From positions 37,017,197 through 37,081,196 of the forward strand of contig CM063113.1 of NCBI GenBank assembly GCA_031841125.1: 64,000 bases of DNA. Direction: 5' to 3'. Positions 24,901 to 36,900 of the stretch are shown here, one piece after another (position 1 is the first letter of the stretch; every line of letters begins with the position of its first letter). A program made the position numbers and the translations under genes. Under the pieces are notes generated by a model. The model worked only from the letters and a program-made list of their open reading frames with translations, did no database searches and was not told where the DNA came from. Source of the DNA: Acanthococcus lagerstroemiae (lineage: Eukaryota; Arthropoda; Insecta; Hemiptera; Eriococcidae).

Positions 24901-27900
24901 GCACGAACTGAAGAGGGGTCGCATTCTGCTTTGAGCTACTCCTCTGCGTGCTGTATCCAGTATCTGGTGCACCGCTACGGATAATCGAATCGAAATCTCT
25001 GATACTCTCCGTCGCAGCATCCAGGTATCTGATGCTCCGGGACAGAACCATTGCGACACCTACGACCTCCGACCAAACAAGGGCAAGTACTAGGTCTCAC
25101 CGTAAAGCCGCTCCCATGCCTCTGTCGTTCATGTTGTTCATTTGTATATATACGTAGATGCCGCTTAATACGATCACTCTTGGCAGAGTCCTATATGATC
25201 GTAATAACCGAAAATCGCAATAACCGGCGGAAAAATTTTTGGAGGAAATTTTAAAGACGACTGATTTTTTTTTTCGAAATGAAAAATCGAGTACATTTGT
25301 TTATGAAGGAAAATGATTTACAGTGTATTTTTACTTGAAAAATTGAGTAAGTTTACTTTGCTTCAGTTTCAGTGAGAGAGCCATTGTTAAAATGGATTGT
25401 AAGTTGTTACCCATAGAAAAATGTTCGTTCCTTATGTGTTCTACTCTATAGCTCTTCTCAGAACACAATCCCTCAAGCTTCACACTCTTTTTCACCATCG
25501 TTCTGTTTAAAAAATACCCTTTTCAATCGAGTATAAGACGCACCCCAAGTTGAGAGATACTTTTTCGATTTTTTTTTTTTGATCCGATTATAAGACACAG
25601 GTTAAAAAGTGGGCATTTATTAACTAATTTTGAATTCATAGTTAGAATACAGATGGGTAGGTATAAATTATTCGTCATCAGAACAAGAATCATAGGAAAT
25701 TGAATCGTCGATCGAGGAGGAGTTCCCACTATTTCCTCCCTCCTCACACAGAACGTCATCTTCAGTGCCGTCAAGGGCATCATTTTTTGCAAGATTCAAT
25801 TTTTTCTCCTTATGGCCTGATTATAAGACGCACCCGATTGTAAGACGCACCACATATTTTGAACTCGAAAAATAGGGGGAAAAGTGCGTCTTATAATCGG
25901 GCGAATACGGTATGTCTTTACCAGAAGAATTAAGGTTTATTTTCGGTAAACCTAGATTTTCCTGAACGGAATAAGCGGCGCTCATGATCGTAATATCGGG
26001 TGGAAAATGCACACAAAAGACTTATTTTGTTCCGTTCCTAGCTATTTTGATCATAATAAGCGGCTGATATTAACCACTGAACGTAATAAACGGCATCTAC
26101 TGTGCTAGATTAAGAGAAGTCATAATACAGTTACGATTCAAAGAAGTGTTCCATCGCGATTCTGTCCTTCAGCATCCCAAAGCATTTGTCCATCGTCCCC
26201 GCCGTCTCCCATATCCTTCTATGGCCTGTTTTTTGGGCCTGAAGGTTTGGTTGGCCCAGACGATAAGCCGCCATTATCGCAGCTGTGCTTCTATAGTAGT
26301 GTGAAGTGGTGGCAAGTTTAGGAGTCTTTCCAGTGCCTTAGTCGGCGCCGTTCTCATTGCCCCCGTTATCATCACGCATGCGAGCCTTTGCAGGTGGCCT
26401 AGTTCCTTTCTGACGTTGGCCAGGTGGACCCAGCCCCACCACACAATGGCCGCATATGTGATTCTGAGACGTATTACACCGGTATATATCCAGTGCATCA
26501 TTTTGGGAGAGAGTCCCCAGGTCCTGCCGACAAAAGTGCGGCAACCCCAAAGAGTCTCAATCCCTTTTCTTATTTTATCTGAGACGTGATCCCTCCAGGA
26601 GAGTATTTCATCAAGATATACTCCTAAGTACTTCACCTTTCATGGAGGGCTAATGGTCTTCCCTTGTATTGCACCTTGATCAACTCCTTGCCCTTCCTTT
26701 TGTGGGTGAAAAGAGTGAACTCAGTTTTGTCCGGGTTTATCGATAATCCCTTTTTCGCTCACCGTTTTTCCACACATCGGAGTCCCCACTGCGTTAACTC
26801 CGCGATGGTTCCCGGAAATTTGCCGGTTACCACCTCAGCCAGATCATCAGCGTAAGTGTGTATATTTCTTGACTATTTAACTCATTCAGCAAGCTGTCCA
26901 CCATGAGGCTCCACAGTAGGGGAAAGAGAACTCCTCCCTGTGGACAGCCCCTGATGATAGTTGCATGGATTTATTCTTATTGGTATGTTATGTGTAACTC
27001 CTTGTCTTTTAACATAGATTCAATCCAGTTTATTAAGCTTTCCTTCACTTCCCTTTCCCTCAGCGCTGTTTCTATTGATTCACGAGAGGTCGCGTCAAAC
27101 GCTCCCTGTATATCCATAAATGTTGCCAGGACATAATCTCCGCCAGTCACCCCTCTCTCAATTGCCGTAACAAGCGAATGCAGTGATAACTCTACTGATC
27201 TGCCTGCCCTATATGCGTGCTGGTTCTCATGCAGTAGGGACCTTTTCGGTAACCTCTCTTAGGTGCTTGTCTATCAACCTTTCCAAGGTTTTTAGCATGA
27301 ATGATGAGAGACTTATCGACCTGTAGGATTTGGCCTGGCAGGGGTCTGTGCCTGATTTAGGCTAAAACACCACACTCGCACCTCGCCACGGTTTTGAAAT
27401 GTGCCTTAGGGCTAATGATGTTCTGAGGACCCTAGTGAACGGTCCCATCACGGTCTCTAGTCCTGTTTGTAGGCGACTGGATAGATTCCATCTGCGCCCG
27501 GTGCTTTGTACGGCGAGAATGTTTACCGCCCAATATACCCTGTCTGGTGTAACCACCTCCTTCGCCGTTTCCCAATCCGTTCCGCTTTGCATACGCTGTG
27601 TATTTTCTATGATTTTTGCTCCCGGAAAGTGCGTGTCAATGAGGTGCTCTATTGCCTCTTTCGAGGTGGTAGAAAAACCACATGTCGGAAGTTCGAGCGG
27701 CCCTTCTTCCACACTCCTTTCCTTACTGAGACGTTCTTGCAGGCGTGCCGTCTCCAGTATCTTTTCTATAGACTCGCAGAAACGTCTCCACTGTTTTGGC
27801 TCGCTTGACTGCCTTTTTGTACAAGTGCTTTTTGGGCCTCACGATATAGTTCCTAGTAAGTTGGCGTTTTATTTGTTAGTGCAGCCCTCAGCCTTCTTCG

Positions 27901-30900
27901 AGTATTTTTCCTACGTTTCCCCAACTCTGCTGTCCACCAGATGGTTTTGCGTGATTTTATTATCTTAGTCTTACAGCTCTTCTCGTAGGCGTCCCTGAGT
28001 GCACCATCCAGTATGCTGGGTGTGCTTCCAGGTCGTCCACGTTCTGAATCAGTTGCCAGTTGTACGTCGTCAGTCTTTCTAAATCATTCAGTTTGTGTTT
28101 TCATATGGTTCCTATTAGCTCTTTGTTCCTCCTTAGGTGCCCGAATCTGGTATTGGATGTATTAGAGACGGTTCGTCCAACACTCTTCATCCCTGGACTC
28201 GGTCCCTAAGTTTGGAATTACAGAGTGTTATGTCTATAACTTCTTGCTTTGCTTTTGTAACAAATGATGGTTTGCTTCCCTCATTCAGAACCAGCAGATT
28301 CTGCGTCGCAAGGTAGTCCACTGGCCCTTTCCATCTGGGGTTTGTGCCTGTACTCCTCAATTAAATATTTTTAAATTTATTATGTATTTTAGTATGATGC
28401 GTATTACTATCACATCCGACAAGAAGGGCCAGCTTTTCCCTCACACAGTATTCCACCAGTTCTTCGAGCTCATCAGTTGGAGGAGCGTCCCTAGTGTCTG
28501 ATGAGAAATATGCTGAGCATATCACCATCTTCTTCTTGTTCCCTCCCTTCTCATATTCCAAAATGGCCGCCACAAAATCCCTTAAGGGTAAATCCCGGTA
28601 TAACTGTGCAGCTCGCTTGATACTTGAATATCGCCGCACGTGATCTTCCTGAATTTTTTGCATAAATGAGGTGTCCTTGTACCACCTGTATGCTTCTCAC
28701 TTGTTCCCGATGATTCCATTGTTTACCTCTTTTGCAGCCTCCTGCTCAGTAAGTAACAGGCGGCTTTGCATTGGTGCAGATTAATTTGCAATACTCTTAT
28801 CATTTAGTATATAGCTTTTCTCTGTTATCCTCAGACTGACACCTTGACATCAACCAAGCGGTCCAGGAAAAACAGCTTATTGCTCTTTCTCCTCGGATAC
28901 TTCACTGACTTCTCGTCGATTCTCGCCGCTAGAAATGTACATTTCGGTTCCTCCTTGCAATGAGCAACGTACCAAGACCCAGCCAGACAGTTCCTGATTT
29001 TGTGGCTCCAGCCTCTGTAGGAACACTTACTCTGTTCGCCCACTCGTAGGCAGCCAGACCGAGGCGCTGGTCAACTTCGGCAGACCCTCCCAAAGTGCGA
29101 CTTTGAGAGTTTCCTCCTCTAGCCGCATTCCGCTGGCGAGCCCTGGCAAAAAGCGTTCCCGGCTCGTCTGGTCCGCGCATACGACTTGCAGTGTACCTCT
29201 TTTCTAATTTTGCTCTCAACCCGAACTCTGGAATCTGCTCTTTCGAGCATTACCTCAGAGACGTCGGAGAGGCTGTTAGGGCTGCCTTAGCCCTCTTCAC
29301 TTCTTGCCGAAAAACCGGTCTAGGTCAAAATGTAGAGAGTTGCTACGGGGGCTCGAACCCGGGACCTCCGGATTAACGGATTCTGAGACCAGCGCGCTAT
29401 CCACTCGGCCAACCAGACCCCTGCAGTGTACCTTGATATAGCGTTATTTTTTTGATGTTCGGTAACGCCGTCTCCGGTAGTTCCCAAAGCATCTCGCGAA
29501 TAACGCCTTTGGCGCTCTTTGCTTTCTCGGCAGTCAGAGTGATCTTCGGGTAGCCGTCCCGAAAGATGGCCGCTTTATGTCTCTCCTCTGCCGCCGCCGA
29601 AGCATAGGTCGTCGACCTGCTCTTCTGCGGCGGTGCCTTCTCAGGTCCCGTCGACGGAGTTTCCCGCAATTTCTTACTTGACAATGGAGTTCCCGCAGAG
29701 GCTCCCTGTTCAGATGTGCTCTCCTTGATTCCTCCATCGTCCTCCTGCTGTCTCCGCTTCTCACGTTGCGCCTTCCTTCTCTGCGCTCCTGTTCGTTTTC
29801 TCTTTTCCTCTATTGTCTTAACGGCGGATCCCTGGTTCCCTGGTCCACCCGCTTGTGTCCCTGCTTCACTCGATCCACCCGTAGATGTCTCCGGTTCAGC
29901 TGGTCCACCCGGGAGTGTCCCTGGTTCTCTGGTCTCCGTCTTCTCGTCCAACGTCACTTGGTCCATCACTTCTGACAACCTTTCCGTTGTGCGCTTCTCT
30001 CTAGCGTCCCTGTCGGTCTAGCTTTCGCCAGCCCCAGGAGGTTCGCTTTCCTTACTTTAAAAAAACAGATTTTTTTGGACTTCATACAATTCCCACAAGT
30101 ACGGGAAGAAATTGACAGTCCACAGTTGGCAGTGCTGCGGATACTTCGGTAAGCTTATTTACTGGGGGAGGTCAGCCAATATCCCTCAGGTTTCTATTCG
30201 CGACTGTTCTAACCCAACAGCGATGCATCCCCTTGGCATAGGTAACACCAACCTTGGGATTAGGCCGGTAGCTGTAGTGAGATACAGGCTATGGAAAGAA
30301 GGAGGTAGGCAACTCATCGTCTATCATACACGGGTCACCCGACGCTGGTGATGGCCCTCACTGCTACATACGTACCCAAAGCTGGCAACCTGCTCGTTGA
30401 AACTCCATCCGTTTATTTAGCGTGTGTCTGCAGCAGTCACCCTATTGCAAAGGTCGTCAACACTCATAAAACCAGATGCCTTGCTAAAAACTATCCGAAT
30501 ATCGATTTGTTGTTTTCTCATCATATTCTGGAATTTTAGCGCCCTAGATTTTTTTAAAGCCCGCTGTGGGCCGATAGTATACACCCGTTGGAGGGACGAG
30601 TTCAGGCCTGGGGGAGATACACCTAAGAAAAAGATATGGAGGGAAAGAGGGGAAGCTTATGCCCAAAAATGGACGGGTTACAAGGAACAGGAAATGTTTG
30701 AGGGGGAGATCCCCGCTCGCGACACTGTGCGTCATGATTCAAATGACCTGTAAAAGAAGATGTAACCCGATAAAACTGCTATTTATTTATTATTTTGTTC
30801 GTATGTATAATGTTCGCAATTTCGGACAGCTTAGAGGGAGAAGTGAAGTAATGAGGGAAAAGCGCAGTACACGTGTATCGCTCTTAGAGGAAGGGAGTTG

Positions 30901-33900
30901 GAGAACTAACAAGGAAATAACGAACATGCTGAGTAACCAGTTTGATATTTCTCTTGCAGGGTGGCTTTCGACTACAGCTCCTCGACAGCCTAGAGAGGCC
31001 AGTTCTTGATCTCACACCGGTAACATCGACCTCCGAATTCGTGCGAACCGACGTTACGTAAGTACAACAACTACTATAACAACGATATAGTATTATGACT
31101 GTATACGAAAATGTCCACACGCCAATTACTACGTTATTTTTTAATCGCCGAAATTATCGCTAACTGGTTTCCTTATTTCTCGTACGGTGAAACATTTTTC
31201 ACTGAGACCAGAAGTATTATGACGCCTGGAAGATTACAATTTTTCGATTGATATAGTCGTCACGAAATGTGCGATACAAAGAACTTAGGAACATATACGA
31301 TTGCGCGAGTACTGCGCTTAGAAATTGCAGAGAAAGTGCACGAAAAAGAGGCACACTGGTTAATTAAGATTGTTAATCGTTAAGTCGATCGTTAAGTGGA
31401 CACCAGCGCGGCTCACCGGTGCCTCAAATACGCGGCGCGCCGGCTGACGTGAAAGTCGAGTGCAAGTGCTCGCAAAGTCCAGCTCGAAGACGCAAAGATG
31501 GACCTCTCCAGATACCGCACTGTTCTTGAGTGTAATGTCGACAATGTGTGTGTGTGTTTGCAGTGCACAGTCTTACCAGATTCAGTTACCTTCCCAATTC
31601 GAGTGCTTGGACTGTACGATCAGACTGCTGAGGGAGGCTGGCGAATGGTCCAACAACTACCGATTTTGGTCGTGCGCCGACGTCGACATCAAGACTCGTA
31701 AGTATCCGACTCAATTTGATTTGATTTGATTTGACTCGTGTGTGTTTCTCTTTCCATTTCTGATTCTGTTTCGCTTTCGTACATACACGCTCGTTATGTA
31801 TATACGATGTAGGTTAATAGTGTGTTGGAATGCCGCCGCACGTTATACCGTACTGCGGCGTGCACTCTGACATGCATACCGCGTTTTTTTTTTCTCTTTT
31901 AATCGCTATGTTGATTGCCAAATCGGGGGAGGACCACCTCGTGATGCATATTAAACGATCGAAAAGTATCACGCCGGGGCTCAACGTGCCTCCGTGATCG
32001 CGGAAGTCCTCCCGTTTTGACGGGTCGCGGTGATCAAAGATCGGCCACGAAATGCGCGGGAACGTGACAGTGGCTACGACATTTTCGAGCCCCTTTGCTG
32101 GCACAAAGAATGCGATCGGCGATCAAGGAATGCGAATTTAGGTTACTACGTGTATTATCAGCCCCGTACAGAGAAAAAGAGGTCCCCTCTCCTTCCAATT
32201 CATTTTGCTCTTTTGAGAGCTACGGGATAAAAGGTTTCTTTCATAGCGGAAGAAGTGATCGCTGATTTGGTGTATATGTGTAGTATAGCCGCAGGCACCA
32301 AAAAAATGTATGATGGGAGAAATAACACAAAAGGAATAGAGCGCCAACCAGGAAAGCGGGCACCTTGGGGCTGTTAGCTCACAGTCACAAAGATCCGTCA
32401 TCCAGACCACAAAACAGAAGAAATGGGAAAACAAAAATAATGACTGAAAATCTAAGAATTTTGTTCTTTAATTGCCAGGTGTAGTATTTCAATCCTCGCA
32501 TGCCCTCCTTACCGACCAGAAAGGAGCAAAGTTGGACTATAAGTCCGCCAATAGAACCTTATGAGTAGAGCAAGGATTCCTCGGCATTTATAACTTTGTT
32601 CTAAGATGAGATAGAGGAGTGCTGATAAGAAATGAGCACGAATTAGGCTACCAGAAGTCAGTGGTTAAAAGTTTATTTTGCCGAAAATTGCCGAAATGGA
32701 GTATAAATGCCGAAAAACTGCCCAACCGTTCAAGTTGAGCTTCACAAATTGAAATCATCGATGAAGTTTCTACAAAAATAGGTAAAATTCCTGGGCGGAA
32801 TGGCAGTATTCTCCGAGAAAAATGCCTGCAAGTTTTTGGTAGAAACATTGGCTACACCTCTTTACGTAAGGTGAATAATGCTTTTATCAGTGGTGTTCCA
32901 TGTGCTGATACCTATTTCGTGTAATCCCAAAATATTGAGTTCTTATTTACATGCACCTTTGGTTTCGGTTGATGTGGAGCGCTCCTTCTCAGAATACAAA
33001 CTTCTGCTCACTGAAAGGCGACGAGCATTCACTCAAGAGAACGTGGAGAAGTACCTTCTCATAATGTATAACTCTAGAATATTATCGGATTAAACTTATG
33101 AACTATTTTTTTTTTAAATAATTATTGAAAACCTTTATTTTTTTTTGCCGAAAAAATGACGAAATGCTGAAAATTTGCCGAAAATACAGTTTTTAATGCC
33201 GAGAAATAAATTTTTAGTGCCGAAAAGTCCTTGCTCTACTTATGAGGGAAGATTTTTGGAATTGGAAAATGCGTTGGAGGGGCTAAAGTGGGATATGATT
33301 GGGATATTAGAAACAAAAAGGAAGGGGGAAAATTTATCCAAAAGAAGAAACGGTAATTTCTTTTATTATTTTGGATCAACAATAGGATACAGGGGAGTAG
33401 GTTTCTACATCAGGAGCAGTAGGTACCTCTCGTACAAAAAATAAAGGGTATACGTTAACGCATAGCAGTATTGAAAATTAAAATAAATAAAGGAACCAAA
33501 CTTTCGATAATCCAAGTTTATGCTCGTACACTAGACTCTTCAATGTTGGGGAATTCGAGAAGTTTTACGACCAGTTGAGCCAAATTTATGAAAATGAAAG
33601 AGAATACTGTACAATAATAATGCGGGACTTTAATTCCATCATGCTACGAAGCATTTTAGGAGTTAAACTCAAAGATCAAATAAAAGTAAGTTCAATTTTG
33701 AAAAAAACTAATGCCAATCAGGTCTGGGTCCATGCTAAAAGGCTCAAACTAAAATATGCAGGACATATAGTTGGGGACTCCTCTTATAAATGGAACTAAA
33801 GATTGACATTGTGGGTCCCTCATGAGGAGAGGAGGAGAAGAGGGAGACCCCTAACAAGGTGGTCAGACGAGTTGGTTCAAAATTTCGGTCAAAATTGGCC

Positions 33901-36900
33901 CATGGTGGCCAAGAACCGAAGCAAATGGAAACAGGTGACGGAAACCTATGCCCAAAAATGGGCGATCGAAGGCGAGGAGTAAAATCTTGAGGGGGTTTCA
34001 CTTACCTACCAAATGGTTTATGTTAAATTTTTGTGTATTCGTTTTTCTATCCTCGCATTGGATCATGGTGGAAAAATAAAAATTCATTCCATGGTGGGTG
34101 AAAATAGGGGAAATAGAAGAAATGTTGGTAAATATACTAAAGGAGAAACAAACGAAAATGGGGAAAGGCTGTTAGGATTAGCAGATAAATATAATTTAAA
34201 AATAGCTAGATCGTTTTTCAAAAAGAGTGGTAACAAGAAATAGACATGAAAGTCACCTACTCGGAAGTCAAAAAATGAAATAGATCATTAGTCCACATAA
34301 GTTAGCCCAAATAAGAGTACAAAAAAGGAAAGAAACCACAGAAAGTTGAAACTTGGTACATTGATCTAATTAAGTGTCCCGAACAACATACTAAAAGTCC
34401 CAACCAATCCGGTGCCGCTGGCGTTCCATAGGGGGCCCAAAATAAGTTGGTAAAACAGGTTTTTGCTTATATCTCGCTAAAATTTGAGTTTAGAAAACAA
34501 AAAGTTCAAACAAATGTGATAGAGGATGAAAAATACACAAAAAATGTTCTTACACATTTTTCCATAGAGTGCGTATTTGTTGAATAAATATCGAACGTTG
34601 AGAAGTTTCCTCCATGTGTACATTTGATGCAGCTTTCCTCTTTTCTAATTTACTCTCAACCCGAGCCCTGGAATCTGCCCTTTCGAGCATTACTTCAGAG
34701 ACGTCAGGGAGGCGGTTAGGGCTGTCTTAGCCCTCTTCTCATCTTGTCGAAAAATCGGCTTAGGTCGAAATGTAGCGAGTTGCTACGTGGGCTCGAACCC
34801 GGCACCTCCGGATTCCGAGTTCAGCGCGCTATCCACTCGGCCAACCAGACCTCCATTTGATGCAGCTTATTGTAATCGATGCAATGTAGACTCGTGCACG
34901 CATGAATACATTAATTTCTATTTACTTTGTCAAACAATTTATGCGTCTGAGGTCGATGGATCTGTGTGAAAAGGAAAAAAGAAAAAAAAAGAGGAAAAAA
35001 TGAATTGGACATTATACAACTTTTTTTTTCTAACTCAAATTTTAGCGAGATACTCGTATAAGCAAAAACCTGTTTTACGCCTCCATTTTTGCCCTCTAGG
35101 GGACGACGCTGGCACCGGATTCGTTGGGACTTTGTTCAGGTCACTTAATTAGATCAATGTACCAAGTTTCAGCTTTCTATGGTTTTTTCCTAGTTAGAAC
35201 CTAATTTATGTGGACTAATATTTTGATCAACGAAATGAAAATTGTAATGGACGTGGATGTTATTTCGGATTTATACTTCAGATCAGATCATAGGATGGGG
35301 AGATGCAAGTTAAAATTTCCAAATATAACGAAAATTTCAGTACATTAAAGTAAAAATGAAAATAAGATTTACATTATCCCTGTTTATAAAATACCACCAG
35401 CTTTAAACATATTACAAGAAAAATTGGAAACAGTATAGTTACCACTGGAAGGATGCAAGCAAAATACGATAAAACTGAGACGTGCATTAAAGAAACGATG
35501 TGGGAAGTGCTGGGGAGTCTAAAAATCAAGACCCAAACAAATGATTACAAACTGAGTATACGAACAAAAAACCTTATAGAAAGAAGAATAACACTCGAGA
35601 AAAAGAAATTAAAAACTCGAGTAGAAAGTATTGAGCTCTCAAAGATCAACAAGCTAGTCAAAAGAAAAATTAAAGAAGTTAGTAAACACAAAACTGAAAT
35701 GATAAGAAATGTATTGAAGGAAACATGGTCAGTAAAAAAGGCAAAAATAGAAATTGCAAAAGGGTACTAACATCCCACCCAAAATCAAGGGTAATAATAG
35801 TTTCGTATTTGAGAGGGAACAAATAGTTAGAGCAACGGAATTTTATGAAAAACTGTACAGGGTACAAGAGGAAGCAACAACTGGCCAAGACGTGGAGAAA
35901 TGGGAATTAAACTTGAGAAATCAGGATAAAGTAGAGCCAATTCTGGAAGACGAGGTTACAAAAGCTTTAGAGGAACTCAAGTTGAATAAAGCATCGCATC
36001 AGGCCCAGATACAATTGATACCTAATAGTATTTTGAAATTAAGTTCGGAAAAAATATCACAATCTTTAACTGATATATTTAACGAAATTCCAAATACTGG
36101 AAAAATCCTTAAACAATGGCTGATAGCTGAAATAATCTTATTATTCAAAAAATGTGATAGATCAGAAATAAATAATTATCGCCCTATCAGCTTCTCCTCC
36201 AATATTTGTAAATTATTTATGAAAATTTTGAAAGCTAGAATATATAAAATTTTGGATTCAGAGCAAACAATAAAACAAGCAAGTTTCCGAAAAAATTTCA
36301 GCACCATTGATCACATCCATACACTAAGGCAAATAATGGAAACATCAGTCGAATACAACGTAGACGTCCACTTTCTATTCATTGACTTCAATAAGGCATT
36401 TTTCACTAAGTGTACATCGTGATAAAGCATGGAATGCATGGGCTGCACAGTGTACAAGGGGTACATCGAAAAATTATATAAGTTTTGACCAATCTGTATA
36501 AAAATCTGGAAGCATGCATAAAACTTGATAAAAAAGGGGAAAACTTTCAATCTCTGTTGGGAATGGATTTTCCTTTCAATCTTGATACAAGAAATTAAAA
36601 TTAGTCGTAAATTTAAATTGTTAGAGTCAGTGGCGTAGCCAAGATTTTACCGGGGGACGAGGGGGGGGGGCGAAGTAAGATTTCCAAGGAATAAAAAATC
36701 GAAAATTGAGGTATTATTTAAAAATTGCCGATATTAGAGGACAATTTGATGAAAAATGAGAGTAAAATTACTGCTCAAGCAAAAAATTTTCAAAAAAACG
36801 TCTTTTAAAGGCGAACATGTGCTCGCTCATTTTTGCATATTTTACATTCAATTTCAGGTGCCTTGGGGGAGGCATTCACCCCCTTCGCCCCTCCCCCCGG

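Larger units (their letters stand above)
26110..30060 (-). mobile_element. R1/Jockey-like LINE, long but decayed, minus strand
   Basis: From right to left: gag ORF1 (29,978 to ~28,830, split by a SINE), an endonuclease fragment (28,663-28,361), pre-RT and RT (~27,800-26,640, several frameshifts) and the RT C-terminus (26,636-26,274). The end has [18 protein letters not shown]. Frames are repeatedly broken, so it is inactive. It occupies the right end of intron 1, antisense to the host gene. Confidence 0.82.
32500..36600 (+). mobile_element. RTE-like LINE, host of nested insertions
   Basis: Pieces in order: the EN start (about 32,530-32,557, resuming 33,247: [28 protein letters not shown]), IIMRDFNS (33,617), EN resuming 34,080 ([20 protein letters not shown], ending KNEIDH), EN end after 35,220 ([18 protein letters not shown]), linker and RT start (35,453-36,420: [46 protein letters not shown]) and a broken RT to about 36,590. 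The RT active site is missing (3' truncated). At least three later elements interrupt it. Confidence 0.8.

Noticed and set aside
24491..25059. Minus-strand ORFs with repeated GAPDxWMLRRE
   Set aside because: Produced by a ~150-bp tandem repeat, not by a gene.
27399..27968. 189-residue plus-strand ORF
   Set aside because: Opposite strand of the R1-like RT; no family features in this frame.
29335..29421. Functional tRNA gene (minus)
   Set aside because: A and B boxes are present, but the stems do not pair well, and the unit is the head of a SINE with target duplication, repeated at 34.8 kb.
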